The notes beneath the pieces are model-generated. The model saw only the letters and a list, made by a program, of their open reading frames with translations, was not told where the DNA came from and made no database searches. From Caballeronia peredens (lineage in GTDB: Bacteria; Pseudomonadota; Gammaproteobacteria; Burkholderiales; Burkholderiaceae): DNA of 64,000 bases. The position numbers and the translations under genes are program-made. Of the stretch, positions 26,913-35,076 are shown piece by piece. Location of the stretch: assembly GCA_001544595.2 (NCBI GenBank), contig FCOH02000001.1, positions 124,001 through 188,000 of the forward strand. Direction: 5' to 3'. Every line of letters starts with the position of its first letter. Within the stretch, counting starts at the first letter, position 1.

Positions 26913-27743
26913 ATGAACGAAAAGATTGCATTGTTCGGCGCAGGCGGAAAGATGGGCGTGCGCCTGTCCAGCAACCTGCTGAAATCGAACTATCGCGTGG
27001 CGCACGTCGAGCCGGGCGCGGCCGGGCAGAAGCGCCTGAAGGACGAACTGGGCATCGAGTGCGTGTCCGAGGACGCCGCGCTCGACGGCGCGCAGGTCGT
27101 GATCCTCGCGGTGCCCGATACGCTCATCGGCAAGCTGTCGCACGCCATCGCGCCGAAGCTGCCGGCCGGCACCATGGTCATGACGCTCGATGCCGCCGCG
27201 CCGTTCGCGGGCCATCTTCCGGACCGCAAGGACCTGACGTACTTCGTCGCGCATCCGTGCCATCCGATCATCTTCAATTACGACCTCGACGAGAAATCGC
27301 TGCACGACCACTTCGGCGGCGCGCACGCGAAGCAGTCGATCGTCAGCGCGCTGATGCAGGGGCCGGAGGAGGCGTTCGATCTCGGCGAGGCCGTCGCGAA
27401 GGTGATCTACGCGCCGATCCTGCGCTCGTATCGACTGACCGTCGACCAGATGGCGATTCTGGAGCCGGGCCTTTCCGAAACGATCTGCGCGACGCTGCTC
27501 TACGTGATGCGCGAGGCGATGGACGAGACGATCAAGCGCGGCGTGCCCGAACAGGCGGCGCGCGACTTCCTGCTCGGCCACATGAACATTCTCGGCGCGG
27601 TGATCTTCAACGAAATTCCCGGCGCGTTCTCCGATGCGTGCAACAAGGCGATCGAGTTCGGCAAGCCGCGGCTCATGCGCGACGACTGGAAGAACGTGTT
27701 CGATCGCGAGGAAATCGCAGAGAGCATTCGCCGGATCACCTGA
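26913..27743 (+). CDS. apnO: D-apionate oxidoisomerase-like (PGDH C-terminal domain protein)
   Basis: A 276-residue NAD-binding oxidoreductase. The Rossmann motif FGAGGKMGVRLS (residues 8-19) and AVPDTLIG precede an all-helical C-terminal domain of the phosphogluconate-dehydrogenase-C type (from about residue 135; AKVIYAPILRSYRLTVDQMAILEPGLSETICAT). This architecture and size, next to a RuBisCO-like protein and a DUF1537 kinase, match ApnO, which oxidises D-apionate with hydroxymethyl migration to 3-oxo-isoapionate. AGGAGATATCGAC precedes the ATG. The symbol rests on context as well as family. Confidence 0.7.
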   Translation: MNEKIALFGAGGKMGVRLSSNLLKSNYRVAHVEPGAAGQKRLKDELGIECVSEDAALDGAQVVILAVPDTLIGKLSHAIAPKLPAGTMVMTLDAAAPFAGHLPDRKDLTYFVAHPCHPIIFNYDLDEKSLHDHFGGAHAKQSIVSALMQGPEEAFDLGEAVAKVIYAPILRSYRLTVDQMAILEPGLSETICATLLYVMREAMDETIKRGVPEQAARDFLLGHMNILGAVIFNEIPGAFSDACNKAIEFGKPRLMRDDWKNVFDREEIAESIRRIT

Positions 27744-27797
27744 TGCAGCGCGTTGCACCGGCATGTGAATGATTGAACCGCCATCGAGGAACTGACT

Positions 27798-29042
27798 GTG
27801 ACCGAACGCATCCACGCTACTTACTGGCTCGAAACGGGCGTCGACCCGCACATCGCCGCCGAGACCATCGCGGGCGAGCAGTCGAGCGGCACCTTCATCG
27901 CGCTGCCCAACGAGACGCCGGAGCTGAAGGCGCGTTCGGGCGCGCGCGTCGAGCGGCTCGACGTGCTCGGCACGAGCGAAACGCCGAGTCTCAAAGGCGG
28001 CGCGGCGTCGAAATGCTATACGCAGTGCGCGCTCGAACTGTCGTGGCCGATCGAGAACTTCGGGCCGTCGCTGCCGAATCTGATGTCGACGATCGCGGGC
28101 AATCTGTTCGAGTTGCGGCAGGTGTCGGGCTTGCGGCTCACGGGCTTGCGTCTGCCGGCTTCGTTTGCGAAGGCGTATCCGGGACCGGCGTTCGGCATCG
28201 AGGGCACGCGCAGGCTGACGGGCGTGACGCACGGGCCGCTCATCGGCACGATCATCAAGCCGAGCGTGGGGCTCTCGCCGCAGGAGACGGCGGAACAGGT
28301 GAAGGCGCTGGTGGCGGGCGGCATCGACTTCATCAAGGACGACGAGTTGCAGGCCGACGGCTCGCATTGTCCGTTCGACGAACGCGTGCGCGCCGTGATG
28401 CGCGTCGTGAACGATCACGCCGAGCGCACCGGCAAGAAGGTGATGGTCGCGTTCAACATCACCGGCGATCTCGACGAAATGAAGCGCCGCCACGATCTCG
28501 TGCTCGAACAGGGCGGAACGTGCGTGATGGCGGTGCTCAACTCGATCGGCCTCGTCGGGATGCGCGAACTGCGCCGGCACAGCCAGTTGCCGATTCATGC
28601 GCATCGCGCGGGCTGGGGCTATCTGACGCGCGCCGAAGCGCTCGGCTGGGACTACGCGCCGTGGCAGATGCTGTGGCGCCTTGCGGGCGCGGATCATCTG
28701 CATGTAAACGGCTTGCGCAACAAGTTCAGCGAGCCGGACGACAGCGTGATCGCGGCGGCGCGCGCGGTGCTGTCGCCGGTCATGGAGTCCGCGCCGATGA
28801 CCGCGATGCCCGTCTTCAGCTCCGGCCAGACGGGCCTGCAGGCGGCGGACACCTACGCGGCGATCGGCTGCGCGGACCTGATTCACACGGCGGGTGGCGG
28901 CATCTTCGGCCATCCGGGCGGCGTGGCGGCGGGCGTCGAGGCGCTGCGCGAGGCATGGGTCGCGGCGATCGAAGGCGTGCCGATCGCGCGTCAGGCCGAA
29001 CGCAATCCTGCGTTGAAGGCCGCGCTGGAGTTCTGGAAATGA
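27798..29042 (+). CDS. RuBisCO-like protein, 3-oxo-isoapionate-4-phosphate decarboxylase or transcarboxylase
   Basis: A 414-residue RuBisCO large-subunit-type protein. The carbamylation and metal site is intact (Lys180, Asp182, Glu183 in GGIDFIKDDE), as are the first lysine of the KPK motif (Lys154, IIKPSVG; second replaced by Ser) and a lysine in the loop-6 position (NGLRNKF, Lys309). There is no small-subunit gene or phosphoribulokinase, so it is not a CO2-fixing enzyme. Known RLPs beside ApnO and a DUF1537 kinase are OiaX (decarboxylase) and OiaT (transcarboxylase/hydrolase, giving 3-phosphoglycerate and glycolate). No isomerases for a decarboxylation product are nearby, which slightly favours OiaT. 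The start is GTG with GAGGAA upstream. Confidence 0.8.
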   Translation: MTERIHATYWLETGVDPHIAAETIAGEQSSGTFIALPNETPELKARSGARVERLDVLGTSETPSLKGGAASKCYTQCALELSWPIENFGPSLPNLMSTIAGNLFELRQVSGLRLTGLRLPASFAKAYPGPAFGIEGTRRLTGVTHGPLIGTIIKPSVGLSPQETAEQVKALVAGGIDFIKDDELQADGSHCPFDERVRAVMRVVNDHAERTGKKVMVAFNITGDLDEMKRRHDLVLEQGGTCVMAVLNSIGLVGMRELRRHSQLPIHAHRAGWGYLTRAEALGWDYAPWQMLWRLAGADHLHVNGLRNKFSEPDDSVIAAARAVLSPVMESAPMTAMPVFSSGQTGLQAADTYAAIGCADLIHTAGGGIFGHPGGVAAGVEALREAWVAAIEGVPIARQAERNPALKAALEFWK

Positions 29043-30412
29043 CAGCCGCGAACGAAGCCGCATGGCCCGACGGCCTGCTGCTCGCCTACTACGGCGACGA
29101 CTTCACCGGTTCCACCGATGCCATGGAGGCGCTGAGCGCCGCCGGCGTGCCGACGCTCCTGTGCCTGCAGACGCCCACGCCCGAACTGCTCGCGCGCTTT
29201 CCGGACGTGCGTTGCGTGGGACTCGCGGGATCGTCGCGCGGGCGCACGCCGCAATGGATGGACGACGAACTGCCGCGCGCCTTCGCGAGTCTCGCGGCAC
29301 TGGGCGCGCCGGTCCTGCAATACAAGGTGTGCTCGACGTTCGATTCGTCGCCGCAGACGGGCTCCATCGGCCGCGCGATCGACATCGGCGTGACGCAGAT
29401 GCGCGGCAAGTGGTCGCCGATGATCGTCGGTGCGCCGCGTCTGAAGCGCTATCAGGCGTTCGGCAATCTGTTCGCGGCGGTGGACGGCGAGGGCTTCCGG
29501 CTCGACCGTCATCCGACGATGTCGCGCCATCCCGTCACGCCGATGAACGAAGCGGACCTGCGCGTGCATCTGCGCCGGCAGACGGCGCGGCGCATCGAAC
29601 TCGTCGATTTCGTGCGGCTGCGTTCGCCCGAGGTCAAGGCCCATTTGCGCGCGCTGCTCAACGACGATATTCCCGTCGTCATGATCGACGTGCTCGACGA
29701 GGAAACGCTCGCCGCAGCGGGCAAGCTCGTCTGGGACGCACGCGGCGAAGGCGTGTTCACGGCGTCGTCGTCGGGCCTGCAATATGCGCTCGCGGCGCAC
29801 TGGCGCGCATGTGGGCTCGTCCCGCAGACGCCGGGCTTGCCCGCGGCATCCGCCGTCGATGTGATCGCCGCCGTCAGCGGAAGCTGTTCGCCGGTCACGG
29901 CCGCGCAGATCCGCTGGGCGCGCAACCACGGCTTTTGCGTCGAACGGCTCGATCTGCGCCGCGCACTCGACGCGCACGCGCGCGAAGCCGAAATTGAACG
30001 CGTGGTCGGTATCGCGGCGCAAGCGGCGAGCCGTGGCCAAAGCCCGCTCGTATTCAGCGCCGAAGGCCCCGACGATCCGTCGGTGCTCGATTTCGACGCC
30101 ATCGCCGCCGACGCGACGCTCTCGCGCGCCGACGCCGCGCGCCGCATCGGCGAAACGCTCGCCGACGTGATGCGCCGGCTGCTCGATCGCACGTCGTTGC
30201 GGCGCGTGGTCGTCGCGGGCGGCGACAGTTCCGGCGAAGTGGCGAGCAAGCTCGGCATCTCGGCGCTGAGCGTCGCGGCGGGCATGGCGCCGGGCGCGCC
30301 GCTGTGCCGCGCATGGTCCGACAATCCCGCGCGCGACGGTCTCGAAATCGTGCTGAAGGGCGGGCAGATCGGCGGCGTGTCGTTCTTCGGCGCGGTGCGG
30401 GCGGGCGGTTGA
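29039..30412 (+). CDS. oiaK: DUF1537 four-carbon acid sugar kinase family, 3-oxo-isoapionate kinase-like
   Basis: A 457-residue kinase of the DUF1537/OtnK family. The N-terminal substrate domain begins LAYYGDDFTGSTDAMEAL and the C-terminal nucleotide domain has VVAGGDSSGEVASKLG and LKGGQIGG. The start ATG overlaps the RLP stop by 4 bp (ATGA), which shows coupled translation. Family members phosphorylate tetronates and related acids; with ApnO and an RLP neighbour the expected product is 3-oxo-isoapionate 4-phosphate. The shared context supports the symbol, but biochemical specificity cannot be read from sequence. Confidence 0.78.
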   Translation: MTAANEAAWPDGLLLAYYGDDFTGSTDAMEALSAAGVPTLLCLQTPTPELLARFPDVRCVGLAGSSRGRTPQWMDDELPRAFASLAALGAPVLQYKVCSTFDSSPQTGSIGRAIDIGVTQMRGKWSPMIVGAPRLKRYQAFGNLFAAVDGEGFRLDRHPTMSRHPVTPMNEADLRVHLRRQTARRIELVDFVRLRSPEVKAHLRALLNDDIPVVMIDVLDEETLAAAGKLVWDARGEGVFTASSSGLQYALAAHWRACGLVPQTPGLPAASAVDVIAAVSGSCSPVTAAQIRWARNHGFCVERLDLRRALDAHAREAEIERVVGIAAQAASRGQSPLVFSAEGPDDPSVLDFDAIAADATLSRADAARRIGETLADVMRRLLDRTSLRRVVVAGGDSSGEVASKLGISALSVAAGMAPGAPLCRAWSDNPARDGLEIVLKGGQIGGVSFFGAVRAGG

Positions 30413-30467
30413 GCGGCGGCTACGTGATAATGTCGCTGCGAAGAATCATCGAGGAAACGCAATTCCG

Positions 30468-31175
30468 ATGGCCGAAACCATTCAGCGGCGCAAGCTGTAC
30501 CAGGAGGTGCTGGATCGCCTGATGGCGCGCATCCGCTCCGGCGAAATCGCGCCCGGCGCGCAGTTGCCGTCCGAGCGCGAACTGATGGAAGCGTATGGCG
30601 TGGGCCGTCCCGCGATCCGCGAGGCGCTGCAGACGCTGGAGCGTTCGGGCATCGTCGAGATCGCGCATGGCGAGCGCGCGCGCGTGGTCGTGCCGACGGC
30701 GCAGAGTCTCATCGCGCAAATTGCCGTCGGCACGATGCATCTGCTGCGCACGCAGCCCGACATGCTCGAACATCTGAAAGCGGCGCGGCTCTTTCTCGAA
30801 ACGGGCACGGCGCGCATGGCGGCCGAAAAAGCCTCGCCGGACGATATCGCGCGGCTCGCGCGCCGCGTCGAAGCGCAGCGCGCGGCAATCGCCGATCGCG
30901 ACGAATTCCTCGCCTGCGACATGGCGTTTCATCGCGAGATCGCGCAGATCACGGGCAATCCGATCTATCCGTCGATCGTCGAATCGATATTCGGCTGGGC
31001 ATCCGAATACTATCGGCCGATGGTGCGCGCGCCGGGCGCCGAAGCGCTGACGCTCGCGGAACACGAACGTATCGTCGAAGCGATCGCCACGCGCGACGGC
31101 GATGCCGCCGCCGAAGCCATGCGCGCGCATCTCTCGCGCGCCAACGCGCTCTACGGCAAGCTCATCCACTCCTGA
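30468..31175 (+). CDS. GntR-family regulator, FadR/UxuR subfamily
   Basis: A 235-residue regulator. The winged helix is LPSERELMEAYGVGRPAIREALQTLERSG (residues ~28-56, quoted in parts: LPSERELMEAYG and RPAIREALQTLE) and the C-terminal FCD domain (from about residue 95) contains FLACDMAFHREIA and the metal-binding histidines HREI and HERIVEAI. It is NanR/UxuR-like in length. It follows the kinase gene by 55 bp and probably represses the apionate cluster until a sugar acid binds. Its last 14 bp overlap the 3' end of the convergent LysR gene. Confidence 0.85.
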   Translation: MAETIQRRKLYQEVLDRLMARIRSGEIAPGAQLPSERELMEAYGVGRPAIREALQTLERSGIVEIAHGERARVVVPTAQSLIAQIAVGTMHLLRTQPDMLEHLKAARLFLETGTARMAAEKASPDDIARLARRVEAQRAAIADRDEFLACDMAFHREIAQITGNPIYPSIVESIFGWASEYYRPMVRAPGAEALTLAEHERIVEAIATRDGDAAAEAMRAHLSRANALYGKLIHS

Positions 31176-32094
31176 GCGTTTCGCCGTCGGGCGCGCGCAG
31201 GAACGCCGTCATCTCCTTCAGGCTTTCGTTCATTTCTTCGCTCAGCCATTGTTCGAGTTGCGCGACATCGGCGTGCGCGCGCAGATGCGGCGCGACCCAC
31301 AGCACCAGTTGACGCGGCCCCGGCGCGAAGCCGAACGGCGCGATCAGCTTGCCGGAAACGAGGTCGTTCATGACGAGCATCTGCGGCGCGAGCGCGACGC
31401 CCAGACCGCATGCGGCGGCCTGAATCAGCAGATAGAAGTGCTCATAGACATCGATGCCCGCGCCGGACACGGGCGCGATGTGCGTCGCGTCGAACCAGTC
31501 GGACCACGCTTCGGGGCGCGTGCGCGTGCTGAGCAGCTTCGCGCGCGCGAGATGCTCCGGCGCGGCGAGGCCGATCGACTGCGCATATTCCGGCGAGCAT
31601 ACGGGACCGATCCATTCGTCGATCAGCCTGCGCGTGATGGCGTCTTTCGGCGGCGCGATGGTGCTGGCCCGAATCGCGACGCTGATCTTGTCGCGCACGA
31701 AGTCGATCTGGTCGTAGTTCATGTTGAACTTGAGCTCGGTCTGCGGATAGCGCCGATGGAACCCCGCGATGCGCGGAATGAGCCAGTTCATCATGATGCT
31801 CGCCGAGCACGACAGCGTGAGCGGCTCGGGCTTCAGTTGCTCGATGCTGGCGTCGATGAGGCTGAACGCGGTCGTGAGCCCTTCGGCGAGGCGCTTGCCT
31901 TCGGGCGTCGGATCCGACGACTGCGCCGCGCGCACGAGCAGCGTGATGCCGAGCGTGTCTTCGAGCGCCTTCACCTGCCGGCTGATCGCGCCGTGCGTGA
32001 CGCACAGTTCCTGCGCGGCCAGCGTCATGCTGCGCAGGCGCGCCACGGCCTCGAACGCGCGCAGGGCGTTCAGCGATGGACGCGGGGTCTGCAT
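31162..32094 (-). CDS. LysR-family regulator, GcvA-like
   Basis: A 310-residue LysR regulator starting MQTPRPSLNALRAFEAVARL, the typical N-terminus of the GcvA/AmpR-like branch, with winged helix LAAQELCVTHGAISRQVKALE. The effector domain spans about residues 95-300. The ATG at 32094 was chosen because upstream in-frame sequence is not conserved-like. It overlaps the GntR gene 3' end by 14 bp. It stands apart from the apionate operon in orientation, so its target is unclear; the divergent DUF4148 gene is 260 bp away. Confidence 0.85.
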   Translation of the reverse strand: MQTPRPSLNALRAFEAVARLRSMTLAAQELCVTHGAISRQVKALEDTLGITLLVRAAQSSDPTPEGKRLAEGLTTAFSLIDASIEQLKPEPLTLSCSASIMMNWLIPRIAGFHRRYPQTELKFNMNYDQIDFVRDKISVAIRASTIAPPKDAITRRLIDEWIGPVCSPEYAQSIGLAAPEHLARAKLLSTRTRPEAWSDWFDATHIAPVSGAGIDVYEHFYLLIQAAACGLGVALAPQMLVMNDLVSGKLIAPFGFAPGPRQLVLWVAPHLRAHADVAQLEQWLSEEMNESLKEMTAFLRAPDGETLRSG

Positions 32095-32353
32095 GACTCT
32101 TCTCCGTGGTGAGTTCAGATTGTTTCGCGCCGCGATTCGGCCACGCCGATTGTAGACCGCGCCCCGCCGCCGGCGGCCAGTTTGTATCGCAATGTATCTG
32201 CATCGACGGACGACACAAGACGACTCATAACCGCCGTTGCGCGAAACAAGCCAGATACGTCGCGCGGTTTTAATACCTCCAGGCCCGAACGATTCGAAAC
32301 GCAACGCGGATCACCAGGGCACACGTCCATCACATTCTCTGGAGGTTGAAATC

Positions 32354-32662
32354 ATGAAAGGCATCCAATCGCTCATCGTCGCCGTGGCTGTCGCGCTTCC
32401 GGCCTTGTCGTTCGCGCAGTCGAATCAGCCGGTCACGCGTGCGGAAGTGCGCGCGCAACTCATCGAACTGGAACAGGCCGGCTACGATCCGTCGAGCGAC
32501 CAGACGCAGTATCCGCGCAACATCGAGGCCGCGCAGGCGCGCCTGGACGCGCAAAAAGGCGTGACGGCCTACGGCGCGTCGGCGAACGGCAGCTCGGTTT
32601 CGGGCGCGCGCTCGACGGATAGCGGCGTCATCGGGCTCGGTTCCGTGTACGCCCGGCCGTAA
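32354..32662 (+). CDS. DUF4148 domain-containing secreted protein
   Basis: A 102-residue periplasmic protein: signal peptide ending SFAQS (about residue 22), then the DUF4148 core PVTRAEVRAQLIELEQAGYDPSS and a short Ala/Gln-rich segment. DUF4148 proteins are abundant small exported proteins in Burkholderiales with unknown function, often stress-inducible. TGGAGGTT is a strong ribosome site. A strong terminator follows directly. A paralogue lies at 55412-55756. Confidence 0.88.
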   Translation: MKGIQSLIVAVAVALPALSFAQSNQPVTRAEVRAQLIELEQAGYDPSSDQTQYPRNIEAAQARLDAQKGVTAYGASANGSSVSGARSTDSGVIGLGSVYARP

Positions 32663-32680
32663 GTGCGTTGCAAGCAGAAT

Positions 32681-32718
32681 CATCGGGCCCGAACGGCATC
32701 GTCCGTTCGGGCCCGATG
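32681..32718 (+). terminator. Strong rho-independent terminator
   Basis: A 16-bp perfect stem (CATCGGGCCCGAACGG and its complement) with a 6-base loop, followed by CGTTTTT. It ends the DUF4148 transcript 18 bp after the stop codon. Confidence 0.92.
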
Positions 32719-32929
32719 CGTTTTTGGCGCAGCATTTGCGCTCGAATCGGCCGTGGCGCAGGCGATACACTCTCGCTGGACAATCCCCTTCACACACGGC
32801 TTGTGACGCGCTGTGAAAGATGTTCGCGGAAAATCGGTATCATCCATTTCCGCCCAACGCGGATTCCACCAAATGTAACAACGTATCGCAGTTTTTTTGC
32901 GTGCGACGCCACTGATTTTCGAGGCGCAT

Positions 32930-34660
32930 ATGCCCAACGACGTAGACACCATCACCGACGAGCAGATCGCTTCGATCGCCGAACGACTGAGCGCCGAAGG
33001 CCGCAAGGTCTCCCCCGTAACCGTCTGGGCGGAGGCGCGCGGCGCGTCGATCGTCGCCATCGGGGCCGGCTTGCAGCGCTGGCGCGACGCGCAACAGCCG
33101 GACATTCAGGAGCAGGCGCCGACCGGCTTGCCCGACGACCTCGCCGAAACGCTCGTGAACGTCGCGCGCCGGCTCTGGACGGTTTCACGAGATGAAACCG
33201 AACGCGTCTCCGGTCAGCGTCTTTCTGTGACGAGCCAGCGCCTCGCGACGGCGCTGTCCGAGCGCGACGAAGCGCTCGCCGAAGTCGAAAAGACCGGCGC
33301 GGATGCGGCAAAGCATCGCCAGGAACTGGACGATCTGGCGGGCAAACTGCGCGCATCGGAGGAATCGGTCGCGCGCGCGCGTGAAGAATTCGCCGAAGCC
33401 ACGGCGCGCCTGCAGGCCGTCGAGGCGCGCGCATCGATGGAACAGTCGCAATTGCAGGCCGTCAAGGAGTCGCTCGAAGAGCAGCGACGGACGAACGAAA
33501 CGCTGAATACGATGCTCGCGGGCAAGGACGACGAGATCGCGCGCATCGCGCAGGAACGCGATCAGGTTCGGCAGGATCATGCGAGCACGCAGACGCTCGT
33601 CGCCGGCAAGGACGAAGAGATTGCGCGCATCGCGCAGGAACGCGATCAGGTTCGGCAGGACCATGCGAGCACGCAGGCGCTCGTCGCCGGCAAGGACGAA
33701 GAGATTGCGCGCATCACGCAGGAACGCGATCAGGTTCGGCAGGACCATGCGAACGCGCAGACGCTCGTCGCCGGCAAGGAAGAAGAGATTGCGCGCATCG
33801 CGCAGGAACGCGATCAGGTTCGCCGGGAACATGCGGACTTGCAGACGCTCTTCTCCGGCAAGGACGAAGAGATGGCGCGCATCGAACAGGAACGCGATGC
33901 GGCGCGCGGCGAGCACGCCGCGCTGACTCAGACGTCGCAGGCGAATGCGGAAGAAGCGAATGCGCGTGCGCAGTCCGCCGAGACGCGAGCGAGCGAGAGC
34001 CTCGCCCGTATCGCCGCGCTGGAAGCGGAACTGAACGAAGCGCGCACGGCGCTGGCGTCGGAACGCGAAACATCGGCGACGCGCGGCGACGAAGCATCGA
34101 CGCAGCGCGAACAGATCCATCGCATGAACGGTGAACTGGAGGAAGCGCGGACGCAACTCGGCCGCCTGACCGAAGAGCGGACCGCCGAGAGCGCCGAGCT
34201 GGCGCGCGTGTCGGGCGACGTCGCCGGGATGCGCGAACGCGCCGAATCGGCGGAGAAGAACGCGACGGACCTGGCGAAACGTCTCGTCGAAAGAGAGCAG
34301 AGCGACGAGTCGGAGATCGCTTCGTTGCAGCGTCAGATTTCGGCGCAGGCCAAGGCGCACTCGAAGTCCTACGACGACCTGCGCGCCAACGCCGAGCAAT
34401 GGGTCACCTACGCGAAAGACTTGCGCCAGCGCCTGGACGTGGCAAGCGAAAAGATTCTTTTCATCGATGCCCGCAGCACTGGCGAAGTGGCGCTCATGCG
34501 CCGGCTCGCGGTCGAACTGGAGCGCCTGAAGCCCGATCACGAACTGGTCTTGCGCGAGGCGCAGCAGAAACTGATCGGAGACAAGATGTCGCAACAACTC
34601 GCGCAGAAGGGCTATCGCTACGATCAGGCGACCGCGGTCATGTCGAAGATCGAAGGCTGA
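32930..34660 (+). CDS. KfrA-like DNA-binding coiled-coil protein
   Basis: A 576-residue protein. Residues ~1-120 match the KfrA N-terminal DNA-binding domain (DEQIASIAERLSAEGRKVSP, VTVWAEARGAS). From about residue 125 nearly the whole protein is a charged coiled coil. It contains five tandem 28-residue units (four heptads each) at residues 195-334 of the type VAGKDEEIARIAQERDQVRQ, and a conserved C-terminal cap (VLREAQQKLIGDKMSQQL). KfrA is a plasmid segregation-associated protein; chromosomal copies are found in Burkholderia with unknown role. ATG 32930 has GAGG upstream. No plasmid partition genes are near. Confidence 0.82.
   Translation: MPNDVDTITDEQIASIAERLSAEGRKVSPVTVWAEARGASIVAIGAGLQRWRDAQQPDIQEQAPTGLPDDLAETLVNVARRLWTVSRDETERVSGQRLSVTSQRLATALSERDEALAEVEKTGADAAKHRQELDDLAGKLRASEESVARAREEFAEATARLQAVEARASMEQSQLQAVKESLEEQRRTNETLNTMLAGKDDEIARIAQERDQVRQDHASTQTLVAGKDEEIARIAQERDQVRQDHASTQALVAGKDEEIARITQERDQVRQDHANAQTLVAGKEEEIARIAQERDQVRREHADLQTLFSGKDEEMARIEQERDAARGEHAALTQTSQANAEEANARAQSAETRASESLARIAALEAELNEARTALASERETSATRGDEASTQREQIHRMNGELEEARTQLGRLTEERTAESAELARVSGDVAGMRERAESAEKNATDLAKRLVEREQSDESEIASLQRQISAQAKAHSKSYDDLRANAEQWVTYAKDLRQRLDVASEKILFIDARSTGEVALMRRLAVELERLKPDHELVLREAQQKLIGDKMSQQLAQKGYRYDQATAVMSKIEG
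33512..33931 (+). repeat. Five tandem 84-bp coding repeats in the KfrA-like gene
   Basis: Units start at 33512, 33596, 33680, 33764 and 33848. Units 1-4 are near-identical at DNA level and unit 5 is more diverged. Each encodes 28 residues, exactly four heptads, so copy number can change without breaking the coiled-coil register. Confidence 0.92.
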
Positions 34661-34671
34661 CGGACGCCGCC

Positions 34672-35067
34672 ATGGAGACGCGGACCATCGCCGTATCGAT
34701 CCAACGTGACTGGCGCGAGCTTTACGACGCGATCTGGCGTCCCGAAGTGTTTCCGACCTGGGCGTCGGGGCTCGCGCAGTCCACGCTGGAAGATTGCGGC
34801 GATCACTGGCGCGCCCGCGGGCCGGAGGGCGAAGTGACGATCCGCTTCACCGGTCACAATGCGTTCGGCGTCATGGATCATCGCGTGTACCTTTCGAACG
34901 GCGATGAAGTGTATGTGCCGCTGCGGGTCTTTCAGAACGGCGCGGGCGCGGAAGTGGCGCTCACGCTGTTTCGCCAGCCGGGCATGTCGGACGAAAAATT
35001 CGCCGCCGATGCCGACTGGGTCCGCCGCGATCTCGCCACGCTCGCCGCGCGCCATTCGAAGGCGTAG
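34672..35067 (+). CDS. SRPBCC-like (START/Bet v1-fold) protein
   Basis: A 131-residue single-domain protein. The start RTIAVSIQRDWRELYDAIWRPEVFPTWASG and the strand order through VTIRFTGHNAFGVMDHRVYL look like an SRPBCC (polyketide cyclase / START-like) fold that binds a hydrophobic ligand. It starts 11 bp after the KfrA-like gene stop and is probably cotranscribed. Function unknown; the fold call rests on pattern only. Confidence 0.65.
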   Translation: METRTIAVSIQRDWRELYDAIWRPEVFPTWASGLAQSTLEDCGDHWRARGPEGEVTIRFTGHNAFGVMDHRVYLSNGDEVYVPLRVFQNGAGAEVALTLFRQPGMSDEKFAADADWVRRDLATLAARHSKA

Positions 35068-35076
35068 CGGCGCGCT

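Noticed and set aside
27798..29042. True RuBisCO for CO2 fixation
   Set aside because: No small subunit or phosphoribulokinase, KPK motif altered, and the kinase/oxidoisomerase context fits an RLP.
33512..33931. Possible CRISPR or non-coding repeat array
   Set aside because: The 84-bp units are contiguous without spacers and in frame, and encode heptad repeats.
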